Shown one piece after another: positions 25,456 to 34,853 of a stretch of DNA of 64,000 nt. The stretch is taken from the NCBI RefSeq assembly GCF_013141765.1, contig NZ_WHOD01000013.1, positions 124,001 through 188,000 on the forward strand, written 5' to 3'. Origin of the DNA: Paenibacillus foliorum (GTDB lineage: Bacteria; Bacillota; Bacilli; Paenibacillales; NBRC-103111). A program made the position numbers and the translations under genes. The notes beneath the pieces were generated by a model. It saw only the letters and a program-made list of their open reading frames with translations. It made no database searches and was not told the origin of the DNA. The first letter of the stretch is position 1. Each line of letters opens with the position of its first letter.

Positions 25456-27786
25456 CTACTCCGCATGACTATCTGTTTCATTAGCATACATCTCCCTGTA
25501 TTTACCTGGAGTTATACCAACCATTTTACGGAAATAGCGGATAAAATTTTGCGGATTATGGTAACGAAGCTTTTCTGCAATTGCAGAAATTTTCATACTT
25601 CCTTCCTCCAGCAGCTCCTTGGCCACGTTCAGCCTGTATTGTGACAAATATTCGCTGAAATTAACCCCTAGTTCATTTTTGAGTACGCGGCTAATATAGC
25701 TGGAATGATAATTCAATCTCGACGCACAAATTTCAAGCGTAAGGTCGGTATCGTACTCCTCCTGCACCATGCGTATAATTTCCCTGGAAATATTCTGGAA
25801 TTTATTGCTTCTTCTTTCCTCAAACAAGGGGAGAAGGGGCTGAATCATTTGATGCTTAAACCAAGCTTGAACTTCGGATTTTGTCTTTAATTCCAACAAT
25901 TCCTCGAAGGATGGCTTATCATTCTCAAATACACTATGAAATGCAGCTCCTGAATCCTGAATAAGCCGGGTTACATCAACAAAGAATCGGACTAGAGATA
26001 CCTGATACTCGCTGTAGGTAGTGCTATAATGGGTGATTTCATCCAGAAAACGATCCAGCAGCACATCGATGTTATCTGCATCGGCGTACTTAATAGCTTG
26101 AATTAACGCCTTCTCGGTTTCCTCTGGAAAGTGCCCAAGCTCGATTTTACCTGTCTGCTGCAGGTCGTAATATAAAATAGTGTTCTGCCCCGCGAACGGC
26201 CTGTTTTTCAAAGCCTTCAAGCTTTCATCATAGGCGTGAGGTGCATCTTTGATATCCTTATACGGTCTGCTGATTCCGATGCTGATAGGAATGCCTAAGT
26301 AGCGGCCGATTTCCAATTTAATTTTTTCTACCATAGCGTAAGTGAATTCTTTGAATTGCTCTGCTGAATGATGATTGGTGTAGACGATGGTGACTTGATA
26401 TTTATGAATGGTGATAGGCAGAAGGCGCTGCTTGTAAGGAATAATATCATTGATCATATTGTTGATGGCAAACAACAGCAGCTCCCGGTCTCTTTCCTTA
26501 AACCGGCTTCCCTCCAGCGTATCGATTTGTAAGGCAAACACGACCATCCAATCTAATTGATAGGGAGGAGCGCTCATAAGTATGGGCAGCTTCTCTTTAA
26601 TTTCCGTTTGTTTAAGCTCCCCTTGCAGTAATTTTAGGACGAACAGCTCCTGAAGCTGCTTGACCTGTCCGTTGATCTGCTGTGACATTTGATTTTGCAA
26701 CGTTTGCATGTGTGAAATACTTTTGTTGATCATATCGAATTCATTAACTTGTTTGTCTGCAAGTTCGTTCCTGCTTGCGTTCATAGGATCAGAAGACATC
26801 CTGAAGGATTCCTGTAATCTGCGGATTGGCATATACAGCTTTTTGGAAACCAACCATGAGATAAGAATGCTTAATAACAACAGAAGCAGGCAGGAGACAA
26901 GCACAATCCAACCCGTTTTACGCGATTCCTTGTATATTTCCTCCAGAGGGATAATGGACAAATAACCCCATTGGTTATAGGTAGATTGCTGATGCACGAT
27001 GCCTACTTCATTCCCGTTGAGAGAGGTTACCAAGTTTCCAGGCAATAGTTTTGAAACGGACAGCTGATTGTAAAGCGATTCTATGTCCGAGTTTTGCCCG
27101 CTGAAATTCTCGTTTTGCATGGCTAGAATATGGTTGGTACGGTCGAAAATGATAACCTCGCCGAGCGAATTGTTTTTACTGATTAAATTGGAGAGCTCCC
27201 GGCTTGAGATTTCAGCAATGAGCATGGCTGAGGGGTTATCTGAGTTGGCTGGTATTTTCTTCACAAGACTTATAACTCTGTTGGAGCTGGAACGATTGTC
27301 CTTGGTTAAGCCGCTCTGTTCACTTGTCCAAAACTTGGAATCCGTCATATTGACGTATTGATTGAAACGCTCCTTATAATTGATTTCATCAAAGCTGTAA
27401 AAGCCGCTGTTATTGATGATCCATCCTTTTTGCAAATTGATTAAATGCACATCCTGAACACCCACATCAAACGTCTGTACCCGGTACATGGCCTGTGTCA
27501 GTTCACCGAATAGCTGAAATTTGGTGGGAGTTATATAGGTGTCGAGCGATTCAATCACACTGCTGCTATCCGCCAATCTTTCCAGTGACCGATCTACGGT
27601 TTGTAATACTTGCTCTACACGCAGGCGGGTTAGCTCCAGAATGTGCACATTTCCTTCATTAACCTTTTCTTGAATGGAATTTGTTGCGCGGTTATAAAAG
27701 ATGCTTCCGAGTAAAATAACGGGAACCGTGCTCAAGCATAGGCTAAATATAAGCAGCTTCGTCAAATATTTATTCAAGCGGAACAT
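25456..27786 (-). CDS. Membrane-anchored AraC family regulator (sensor type)
   Basis: This 776-residue protein has two transmembrane segments (about residues 10-30 and 295-315) flanking an extracellular sensor domain. A cytoplasmic middle region follows, and a C-terminal AraC helix-turn-helix pair (about 680-770; IISREIIRMV-like start, ICASRLNYHSSYISRVLK, then IAEKLRYHNPQNFIRYFRKM). Such one-component regulators are common in Paenibacillus beside LplB/YtcP-type sugar transporters. It is divergent from that operon across 316 bases and likely activates it in response to an outside carbohydrate. Confidence 0.92.
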   Translation of the reverse strand: MFRLNKYLTKLLIFSLCLSTVPVILLGSIFYNRATNSIQEKVNEGNVHILELTRLRVEQVLQTVDRSLERLADSSSVIESLDTYITPTKFQLFGELTQAMYRVQTFDVGVQDVHLINLQKGWIINNSGFYSFDEINYKERFNQYVNMTDSKFWTSEQSGLTKDNRSSSNRVISLVKKIPANSDNPSAMLIAEISSRELSNLISKNNSLGEVIIFDRTNHILAMQNENFSGQNSDIESLYNQLSVSKLLPGNLVTSLNGNEVGIVHQQSTYNQWGYLSIIPLEEIYKESRKTGWIVLVSCLLLLLLSILISWLVSKKLYMPIRRLQESFRMSSDPMNASRNELADKQVNEFDMINKSISHMQTLQNQMSQQINGQVKQLQELFVLKLLQGELKQTEIKEKLPILMSAPPYQLDWMVVFALQIDTLEGSRFKERDRELLLFAINNMINDIIPYKQRLLPITIHKYQVTIVYTNHHSAEQFKEFTYAMVEKIKLEIGRYLGIPISIGISRPYKDIKDAPHAYDESLKALKNRPFAGQNTILYYDLQQTGKIELGHFPEETEKALIQAIKYADADNIDVLLDRFLDEITHYSTTYSEYQVSLVRFFVDVTRLIQDSGAAFHSVFENDKPSFEELLELKTKSEVQAWFKHQMIQPLLPLFEERRSNKFQNISREIIRMVQEEYDTDLTLEICASRLNYHSSYISRVLKNELGVNFSEYLSQYRLNVAKELLEEGSMKISAIAEKLRYHNPQNFIRYFRKMVGITPGKYREMYANETDSHAE

Positions 27787-27817
27787 AGAGCACCCCTATT
27801 TTCTGATTTATTTGAAT

Positions 27818-27958
27818 GCGCTTTCTTTATTATATGCATACTTACTTTTTTAATAAAGATTTTAATGATGTCACCTGAGGATTAAATGGTCTTGTAATAG
27901 ATAAGTATTTGTCTCTGTAAGGATTATGCTTTGACATGCTGTGGATTATTTGAATGCG
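27818..27958. promoter_or_regulatory. 13-bp direct repeats and cre-like site in the divergent control region
   Basis: TTATTTGAATGCG occurs at 27818-27830 and 27946-27958. The first copy extends into TGAATGCGCTTTCT, which matches 13 of 14 positions of the CcpA cre consensus. The region 27787-28102 contains no gene. The repeats are candidate sites for the AraC regulator, and the cre-like site for carbon catabolite control. Confidence 0.4.
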
Positions 27959-28102
27959 GCATCACCTACTATGTAAGGGTTTTCAAATGGCTCTCTAATG
28001 ATTCTATCAAGTCATTCAGGCTCATGTTAAGGTCAGTTTATAAACCGATTGGAACCGCCGAATGGAAGTCTACTCAATAGAACAGAACAGGAGGGTCTTG
28101 CC

Positions 28103-29053
28103 TTGAATATTAGTTTAACCAAAGGGTTGAGCCAAGCTGGAACTTTACGCACGCCATGGATAAAAAGGGTCATCAAAAATCGGTGGTTGTACTTCATGCT
28201 TTTTCCAGGTGTATTATATTTCATTCTTTTTAAATATTTGCCCATGTGGGGCGTGTTAATTGCTTTTCAGGATTATTCGCCGTTTTCAGGCTTTTGGGAT
28301 AGCAGCTGGGTCGGTATGAAGCATTTTCAAACGATTTTTGAGAATGAGTCTACTGTTCAAATTTTTAAGAATACCATTATTCTGGCTGTGTACAACCTGT
28401 TCTTCTTTTTCCCATTACCCATCATGATTGCTCTGCTGTTGAACGAAATGCGTAAGGAAATGTTCAAAAGGTTTATTCAGACGTTAATCTATATCCCCCA
28501 CTTTATATCCTGGGTAGTGGTTGTAGGGATTGCGTACATCTTGTTTACTACGGAAGACGGAATTGTGAATAATATGCTTGTCTATTTTGGCGGTGAAAAA
28601 ATTAACTTCTTACTAAGCAAGGAATGGTTCAGAAGCATGATCATTAGCGAGGTTATCTGGAAGGAAACCGGATGGGGGACAATCCTGTTTTTTGCTGCAC
28701 TGGCGGGAGTAGACCCTCAACAGTATGAAGCTGCGCGTATTGATGGGGCTAATCGTTGGCATCAGCTTTTGCACGTTACACTTCCAGCGATTAAAAGCAC
28801 AATAGTCATTCTGTTAATCCTAAGATTAGGCAATTTCCTGGACTCAGGCTTTGAACAAATCTTTCTTATGCTGAACCCAATGAATACGGAGGTTGGGGAG
28901 GTATTCGATACCTATGTTTATACAAAAGGAATTCAAGGCGGAGATTTCAGCTATGCGACGGCTGTTAACTTGTTTAAATCTACGGTTGGCATTATTTTGG
29001 TGCTGCTCGCTAATTTCCTGGCTAAAAAAGCAGGCGAGGAAGGAATCTACTAA
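28103..29053 (+). CDS. ABC sugar transporter permease, LplB family
   Basis: This 316-residue permease has six membrane helices. The EAA loop (EAARIDGANRWHQLLHVTLP) contacts the ATPase. A TTG start at 28103 is chosen because AGGAGGG lies 7 bases upstream; the frame is open to 28049 without a site. It forms the channel with the next gene. No ATPase gene is present in the locus, so a shared MsmX-type ATPase must serve it. Substrates of this family are oligosaccharides, often uronic-acid or plant cell-wall derived. Confidence 0.93.
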   Translation: MNISLTKGLSQAGTLRTPWIKRVIKNRWLYFMLFPGVLYFILFKYLPMWGVLIAFQDYSPFSGFWDSSWVGMKHFQTIFENESTVQIFKNTIILAVYNLFFFFPLPIMIALLLNEMRKEMFKRFIQTLIYIPHFISWVVVVGIAYILFTTEDGIVNNMLVYFGGEKINFLLSKEWFRSMIISEVIWKETGWGTILFFAALAGVDPQQYEAARIDGANRWHQLLHVTLPAIKSTIVILLILRLGNFLDSGFEQIFLMLNPMNTEVGEVFDTYVYTKGIQGGDFSYATAVNLFKSTVGIILVLLANFLAKKAGEEGIY

Positions 29054-29105
29054 GCCAGCTAGTAAAATACGAAGCACTAATAAAGAAAGAAAGGTGTGTA
29101 CGCTG

Positions 29106-29987
29106 ATGGTGGAAGACCGCTCGATTGGTAGCCGGTTGTTTGATGCGTTTAATTATATCTTTTTATCATTATTTGCTATAGTGACGATCCTGCCTTTTAT
29201 TTATGTAGTGGCCGGTTCCTTAACGGCCCCGGAAGAAATGATTATGAAGAAATTCGTCTTGTTTCCAACTCAATTTTCGTTGGATGGCTATCGCTATATT
29301 TTCTCTTCCAATGTTATTTTGAAAAGTCTGGGTGTGACGGTTTTTATAACCATTGCCGGGACTTTGATTAATCTGATATTTACCTGCCTAATGGCTTACC
29401 CGCTATCTAGAAAGGATTTGGACGGGAGGAAGCCGCTCATGCTGATGGTAATTTTCTCAATGCTTTTCAGCGGGGGGATGATCCCGACCTTCCTGGTTGT
29501 CAAAACCTTAGGCCTTTTGGACACCTATTGGGCGCTGCTATTACCGGGAGCCATAAGCGCTTTTAATTTAATTGTCTTGAAAAACTTTTTTCAACAGATG
29601 CCTGAAGGCATGGAGGAAGCGGCCAAAATAGACGGCTGTAACGATTTGAGGATACTGTGGCAGATTGTCATTCCACTTTCATTGCCTGCGATTGCTACGT
29701 TCTCTTTGTTCTATGCAGTTGGACATTGGAACTCATTCTTCTCTGCGGTTCTTTACATTAATAATGACGGCATGTGGCCGGTTCAGGTATGGCTGCGGCA
29801 AATTGTTATTTTGGCTCAAGGTGGAATTGGAGATTCTACGGCGTTTGATCAAAATTATATCGTTCCGCCAGCTCAAATCATCAAGATGGCAGTTATCGTT
29901 GTATCCACTCTCCCTATTCTTTGCGTGTATCCGTTTCTTCAGAAGCATTTTGCCAAGGGAGCGATGATTGGTTCTGTTAAAGGCTAG
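29106..29987 (+). CDS. ABC sugar transporter permease, YtcP/LplC family
   Basis: This 293-residue permease has six membrane helices and the EAA motif EEAAKIDGCNDLRILWQIVI. It is the usual partner of the LplB-type permease. The ATG at 29106 follows AAAGAAAGGTG; the frame is open further upstream inside the previous gene but without support. Part of the same operon as the flanking genes. Confidence 0.92.
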   Translation: MVEDRSIGSRLFDAFNYIFLSLFAIVTILPFIYVVAGSLTAPEEMIMKKFVLFPTQFSLDGYRYIFSSNVILKSLGVTVFITIAGTLINLIFTCLMAYPLSRKDLDGRKPLMLMVIFSMLFSGGMIPTFLVVKTLGLLDTYWALLLPGAISAFNLIVLKNFFQQMPEGMEEAAKIDGCNDLRILWQIVIPLSLPAIATFSLFYAVGHWNSFFSAVLYINNDGMWPVQVWLRQIVILAQGGIGDSTAFDQNYIVPPAQIIKMAVIVVSTLPILCVYPFLQKHFAKGAMIGSVKG

Positions 29988-30154
29988 TTAGCCCTACATG
30001 AAAAAAGCTCCAATTTACTTCACGGTAGAAGGTGATAAGAGATGGTAACAACTAGTTCAAAAGAGAGGGTCCGGCCGCCCTAGGATCTGGAAAGGTGCTG
30101 ACTGGCTGACTGGCGGGCGGGCGTGACACAAAATCGATCTAAGGAGTGATTTCA

Positions 30155-31066
30155 TTGTCAGAACACGTAACACACACAGCGGTGCTGGAGGATTGCTTTA
30201 ATCTTATGTATGCATCGGATAATATCCATGCTTCATTCAAGGAGGTTGGTAAGAAATTTCCGCAGTTTGCTCAATTTGGGAGTGTAACACGGTCTGGCGA
30301 TAAGTTCACTGTAAATTTGTTGAAGGATTACAGATCGAGATGGGAAACAAGAACACCCGAGGACCGATTGGATTATAAGCTGGCTTTTATATTGGGATGG
30401 CTTTCCCACAGAGCCGCGGATCGGCAAATGAAGCCGGTATTCAGAGAGCACGAACCGGAATCTACGGAATTTCCTACCGATTGCAGTATTTATCATGATG
30501 CGTTCATTTTTAGCGAGCTCTATGCTAAGCGGAGCAATACTCCGTTTCATTTTGAAATGGCGAGCTTCGAGAAGGGGATAGAGAGCTTGCCGATTGCCGC
30601 CGAATTTAACATAACCGCACTTACGGATTTCTATCGGATTTTGCATCAAAGAGCGCTAATTGAAATGCACACCTTTATTCCGGATACCGAGAATATTGAA
30701 GGTTGGATGGATAAGCTGTACGCACGTCATCAGGAGCAGATTATTCATATGGACCGTTATGCCAATGCGGTAGTGACTCCAGACCCTGCTAAAGTCAAAA
30801 GATTTGTTATTGAGCCCAATTTTTATGATCGTAATGAGCCGATTTTGCAGCTGACAGCAGCTCTTCGGAATGGTGCAGAGGTATCTCAACAGGAATTGAC
30901 AGCAGCCCTTGGTACAGAGCCTAGAAGCCATTATGCTATCGCTATCAAGACAGGGTTTCACTATATTTATAATGCGAGTCAGTTTTTCTCCGGTAAATTG
31001 GAAGAAGATGCACTTAGAGACAAGCTGGATATTGGTAAAAAAGGCCGTGATGGTATTTCCGTTTAA
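30155..31066 (+). CDS. Uncharacterised protein, possibly zinc-dependent phospholipase C-like
   Basis: This 303-residue protein has no signal peptide. A TTG start at 30155 sits 6 bases after AAGGAGTGA. A histidine/aspartate pattern (HTAVLEDCFNLMY, FILGWLSHRAADRQMKP, YHDAFIF) resembles the helical metal-binding core of zinc-dependent phospholipase C proteins, but the match is loose. It lies between the permeases and the solute-binding protein of a sugar ABC operon, so a role in handling the imported compound is likely. I cannot name the reaction. Confidence 0.55.
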   Translation: MSEHVTHTAVLEDCFNLMYASDNIHASFKEVGKKFPQFAQFGSVTRSGDKFTVNLLKDYRSRWETRTPEDRLDYKLAFILGWLSHRAADRQMKPVFREHEPESTEFPTDCSIYHDAFIFSELYAKRSNTPFHFEMASFEKGIESLPIAAEFNITALTDFYRILHQRALIEMHTFIPDTENIEGWMDKLYARHQEQIIHMDRYANAVVTPDPAKVKRFVIEPNFYDRNEPILQLTAALRNGAEVSQQELTAALGTEPRSHYAIAIKTGFHYIYNASQFFSGKLEEDALRDKLDIGKKGRDGISV

Positions 31067-31131
31067 GCTGGAACAGGCCGTCATTTTAGAGATTATAGCT
31101 CTTCATTAAATCAACTAAGGGGTGATCAGGT

Positions 31132-32670
31132 GTGTTGAAATCTAAAAAACAATTACGCAAATTATCGTTAGTAAGCTTAGTTACAGCCTTCAGTGTGAGC
31201 ATTATCGGATGCAGCGCCGGGAGTGGCGGAGGAACTGCCCCTCAAGGAGATAAGCAGCCAACAGCAACGAGCAATGAACCTTTTCGCATTACGATGATGA
31301 ACCAGAGTGTATTGGCTGAGCCTCCACGTCCTGATGATCCGATTATTAAAGCGATTGAGAAGCATACCAACACCAAACTGGAAATTCAATGGGTGCCCGG
31401 GTCCACTTATGATGAGAAATTGAATGCGACGGTTGCCTCGGGCGGGCTTCCTATGGTGATCCTGGTTAATAATAAGCCAATGCCTATCATCAATGCGATT
31501 CGTGCGGGTCATTTCTGGGAAATTGGATCGTATCTGAAGGATTATCCGAATCTGGAAAGAGCGATGAACAAGGATGTACTGAGAAACACGGCGGTGGATG
31601 GTAAAAATTATTATATGTTCAGAAGCAGGTCGTTGATAGGAGATGGAATGATTTATCGGACGGACTGGTTGGAGGCCTTAGGCTTAAAGCCGCCAACTAC
31701 AGTTGATGAGCTTTACAATGTTATCAAAGCGTATACCCTGAACGATCCGGATAAAAACGGTAAAAATGATACGCTAGGCATAGGCGAGGAAATGTCGATT
31801 CGCGGCTTCAAGTTTATTATGGCGGCTTATGGCGGCGGCAATGAGTATGACATAAAGGACGGGAAGCTGATTCCAACGGCATTCAGCAAGGAATACATGG
31901 ATACTATGAACTTTTATCGCAAGCTTTATCAGGAGAAGCTGATCAATCTTGATTTTGCCATCACAACGAGAGTGAAAAATATTGATAATGTTAACAAAGG
32001 CCTGTATGGACTTCGCCTAGGGGATCCTGATTTTATTACAAGGCATTCGGAGCTCTTCAAAATTAACCCAAAAGCGGAGCTGGATGTTTCGAGTACGCTG
32101 AGTGGCCCCAAGGGGACTAAGGTGCTTATGGATAATGGCTGGTCAGGAGCATTCCTGATTCCTAAGCAAAGTGTGAAATCAGAGGCTGAGCTTCGTAAAA
32201 TTTTGGCTTATTTCGATAAGCTGTCTGATGAGACAGGTCAAAATATTTTTGAATGGGGCATTCAGGGTGTTCATTATTCAGTAGATAACGGTAAGGCGAA
32301 GCGTACGCCGGAGCAGGATACGAAATATGCCTCAGAGGTTATCCATCTTCAGCAGGCTTTACAAGTAGCGGATGGGTCGCGTGCGATGCCAGGAGAGTTT
32401 GACAAATATACAACTAAATACAAAGCTGCCAAAAAAGCTGTTGAGAAGAACCTTGTAATCAATCCCGCTGCGGCTTATATTACCCCTACCTTAGTGAGCA
32501 AAGGATCCGAATTAAACAAAATTATTACAGACGGCCGCGTAAAATACATCATGGGCGAGCTCGATGAGAAGGGCTGGAAGGATATATTGGATAAATGGAC
32601 TAAAGCCGGTGGAGACAAGGTGATCGAGGAGCTTAGTCAGGAGTATGCAAAGGATACCAATAAGAAGTAA
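31132..32670 (+). CDS. Extracellular solute-binding lipoprotein of the LplB/YtcP transporter
   Basis: This 512-residue protein has a lipoprotein signal peptide with lipobox IIGC (Cys near residue 27), then a Gly/Ser/Thr-rich linker and a family 1 solute-binding fold with the calcium-site-like NDPDKNGKNDTLGIG typical of LipO/LplA proteins. It is anchored outside the membrane and hands an oligosaccharide to the permeases at 28103-29987. The GTG at 31132 follows AAGGGGTGAT; a TTG one codon later is an alternative. Confidence 0.93.
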   Translation: MLKSKKQLRKLSLVSLVTAFSVSIIGCSAGSGGGTAPQGDKQPTATSNEPFRITMMNQSVLAEPPRPDDPIIKAIEKHTNTKLEIQWVPGSTYDEKLNATVASGGLPMVILVNNKPMPIINAIRAGHFWEIGSYLKDYPNLERAMNKDVLRNTAVDGKNYYMFRSRSLIGDGMIYRTDWLEALGLKPPTTVDELYNVIKAYTLNDPDKNGKNDTLGIGEEMSIRGFKFIMAAYGGGNEYDIKDGKLIPTAFSKEYMDTMNFYRKLYQEKLINLDFAITTRVKNIDNVNKGLYGLRLGDPDFITRHSELFKINPKAELDVSSTLSGPKGTKVLMDNGWSGAFLIPKQSVKSEAELRKILAYFDKLSDETGQNIFEWGIQGVHYSVDNGKAKRTPEQDTKYASEVIHLQQALQVADGSRAMPGEFDKYTTKYKAAKKAVEKNLVINPAAAYITPTLVSKGSELNKIITDGRVKYIMGELDEKGWKDILDKWTKAGGDKVIEELSQEYAKDTNKK

Positions 32671-32720
32671 CCGATGTAGCTGTTAAACCAAGTTCAGATT
32701 TGGGTCTGGAGGAGCGAGAA

Positions 32721-33812
32721 ATGAAGGTCACCAATGTGGTTTCCTATGTGGGGATTCAACAAAGAATGTTCTATGTAAAAGTGGAGACGGATGAAGGGAT
32801 TACAGGCTATGGAGAATGCAGTCCCATGCAGGTCGACTCGGTCTTGCAAATCATTGAGAGCGTTATCAAGCCACAGCTGATTGGAATGGACCCTTTTGAT
32901 ATCGAAAGAATTGAAGAAAAGATTATGAGAAAGCATTATAAAATATCCGGACAATTGCTGGCAGCAGCCTATAGCGGTGTAGAGATTGCGTTATGGGATG
33001 CAAAAGCCAAATTTCTGGGTCAGCCCTTATACAATCTGCTGGGAGGGAAATATAGGGCAACGATTCCATTATACGGGTCAAGCATGAGCAGAGACCTTAG
33101 TAATGATCAGGAATCAGGCAAGCTGCGTGAGGGACTGGATAGATTTCAGTTTAAGGCTGTTAAAATCAAGGTCGGTCCTAGGTTTGGCACGGGTCTTCCG
33201 GTAGATCTGAATGAAGATGCTGAAAAAGTGCGGAGGGTTAGAGAGGAGATTGGACCCGATTGCAAGCTGATGGTTGATGGCAACAGCTCTTACACATACA
33301 TTCAGGCTGTGCAGCTTTTTGATAAAATCAAGCAGTATGATATCCATCATTATGAGGAACCATGCCCTTATTATGATGTAGATACCTATGTTCGGCTGTG
33401 CAGCACGCTGCCGGTTCCTATTCATGTAGGTGAGCAGGACTGGAATATTTTCACCTTCCGTGACTTCATTGCCAAAGGCGCTTGCCACTTGTATGCCGCT
33501 GATCCGATCAAATGCGGCGGGATACTGAGCGCGAAGCGGGCTGCGACGTTATGCCGTGCGTTTAATATTCATTATGTACCGCATAATACAACACGTGGAG
33601 TAGGCTTTGCCGCTGCCCTCCATCTGGCCTCCAGCACTCCGGAATGCACCAGCTATTATGAGTATTCCATTGAGAAGGAAGGCATTAGGGAGCAGTTTTT
33701 AACCCAACAGTTTGTTATCAAGGATGGCTTCATTCATGTTCCGGATGGACCTGGACTTGGGATAGATCTGGATGAAGAGAAGATGGAAAGCGTATTGCAT
33801 GTTGTTAAATAA
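32721..33812 (+). CDS. Enolase-superfamily enzyme (mandelate racemase / sugar acid dehydratase type)
   Basis: This 363-residue protein has an N-terminal capping domain and a TIM barrel with the superfamily residues: Lys in VKIKVG, metal ligands in LMVDGN, YEEPCP and GEQDW, and a catalytic His in VPHNTTRG. The set fits a sugar acid dehydratase of the mandelate racemase group. ATG 32721 follows GGAGGAG. It is last in the ABC operon, with a terminator after it. It likely dehydrates an aldonic or uronic acid derived from the transported sugar; the exact substrate is not readable. Confidence 0.88.
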   Translation: MKVTNVVSYVGIQQRMFYVKVETDEGITGYGECSPMQVDSVLQIIESVIKPQLIGMDPFDIERIEEKIMRKHYKISGQLLAAAYSGVEIALWDAKAKFLGQPLYNLLGGKYRATIPLYGSSMSRDLSNDQESGKLREGLDRFQFKAVKIKVGPRFGTGLPVDLNEDAEKVRRVREEIGPDCKLMVDGNSSYTYIQAVQLFDKIKQYDIHHYEEPCPYYDVDTYVRLCSTLPVPIHVGEQDWNIFTFRDFIAKGACHLYAADPIKCGGILSAKRAATLCRAFNIHYVPHNTTRGVGFAAALHLASSTPECTSYYEYSIEKEGIREQFLTQQFVIKDGFIHVPDGPGLGIDLDEEKMESVLHVVK

Positions 33813-33858
33813 GGCTGAAGTCTGGAAGACATATTAATGTGATCGCGGATTATTGAGA

Positions 33859-33905
33859 GGGGCACTTCAAACCACCTGATTAATGGTGAGAAGTGCCCAT
33901 TTTGA
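33859..33905 (+). terminator. Rho-independent terminator
   Basis: GGGCACTTC / GAAGTGCCC with a 21-nt loop that can itself pair (ACCA/TGGT), followed by ATTTTG. Confidence 0.7.
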
Positions 33906-33966
33906 TGTGCAACTAGGGGATAAGCTTTATCACAAAACTATCTTATTTGAAAAAGGCTAAAACCTG

Positions 33967-33995
33967 TTGACACCGTTTTTTATCGGTGGTACGAT
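33967..33995 (+). promoter_or_regulatory. Sigma-A promoter of the IclR-led operon
   Basis: Perfect TTGACA, 17-bp spacer and TACGAT (5 of 6), 75 bases before the IclR start. Confidence 0.75.
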
Positions 33996-34019
33996 CTATT
34001 TGTAGATTATACAAAACTA

Positions 34020-34039
34020 AGGTTTATTATAGTAAACCT
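34020..34039. promoter_or_regulatory. Candidate IclR operator
   Basis: AGGTTTA-ttatag-TAAACCT is a perfect 7+6+7 inverted repeat just downstream of the promoter and 30 bases before the regulator gene, a typical place for autorepression. Confidence 0.55.
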
Positions 34040-34069
34040 CGTATTTGTCTTTCAGCTTGGGAGGACGCA

Positions 34070-34825
34070 ATGGAAAAGAAATATTGGGTTCCGGCTTTGG
34101 AAAAGGCCAACGATGTGCTGCAGATGATCTCGGTGCAGCCTTCGAAGCTTAGACTTATTGATTTATCCAATCTTCTCGGTATTAACAAAAGCTCTATGTT
34201 CTCCTTGCTGAACACTATGGAGACCTTGGAGTGGGTAGTTCGGGAAACAGAAGGCACGTATTCGTTAGGTTCTAAGCTGGGTTTCATTGGAAACGCTTTT
34301 TTCAAGCAATTCAGCTTAATCGATCGTTTCCGTAAGGAAGCAGCTGTGACTAAGCATACGATTCAAGAGACGATCCAACTGGCTAAGCTGGAGCAGCACG
34401 AAGTGCTTTATTTAGCCAAGGAGGAGATGCCGTCTCCCGTACGCTTGGCCTCGGAGCCGGGCATGAAGCTGCCGGCGCATGTTACAGCGCTTGGTAAAGC
34501 GATGCTTGCATCGTTGGATAACTCAACGGTGATGCAATTGTTTCCGCAAGAGGAGCTCGAGCCCTGCCCGACGGCGCATACGATAAATCAACGCAGTGAA
34601 TTATTGACACAGTTAGAAATTGTGCGCGTGGATGGATATGCTTTTGACCTGCAAGAAGCGGTCATGGGCTTTTGCTGTGTCGCTGCACCCGTGCATGATG
34701 CTCAAGGTAAGGCTATAGCTGCGATAAGCTGCTCTATGTTCCAGCATGAGTGGGAGCAGAAGCGGGAGCTTGCACAGCGTGAGATATGTGCGCTGGCTGC
34801 AAGATTATCGCAGAGTACGTCATAA
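34070..34825 (+). CDS. IclR family transcriptional regulator
   Basis: This 251-residue regulator has an N-terminal winged helix (LIDLSNLLGINKSSMFSLLN at about residues 26-45) and a C-terminal effector domain with LPAHVTALGKAMLA and a late GFCCVAAPVHDAQGKAIAAIS segment. The ATG at 34070 follows GGGAGG. It leads a run of six genes for sugar-acid catabolism and probably represses them and itself through the inverted repeat at 34020-34039, with a pathway intermediate as ligand. Confidence 0.92.
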   Translation: MEKKYWVPALEKANDVLQMISVQPSKLRLIDLSNLLGINKSSMFSLLNTMETLEWVVRETEGTYSLGSKLGFIGNAFFKQFSLIDRFRKEAAVTKHTIQETIQLAKLEQHEVLYLAKEEMPSPVRLASEPGMKLPAHVTALGKAMLASLDNSTVMQLFPQEELEPCPTAHTINQRSELLTQLEIVRVDGYAFDLQEAVMGFCCVAAPVHDAQGKAIAAISCSMFQHEWEQKRELAQREICALAARLSQSTS

Positions 34826-34853
34826 TTCAATCTATTATAAAGGATGTGCAGTT

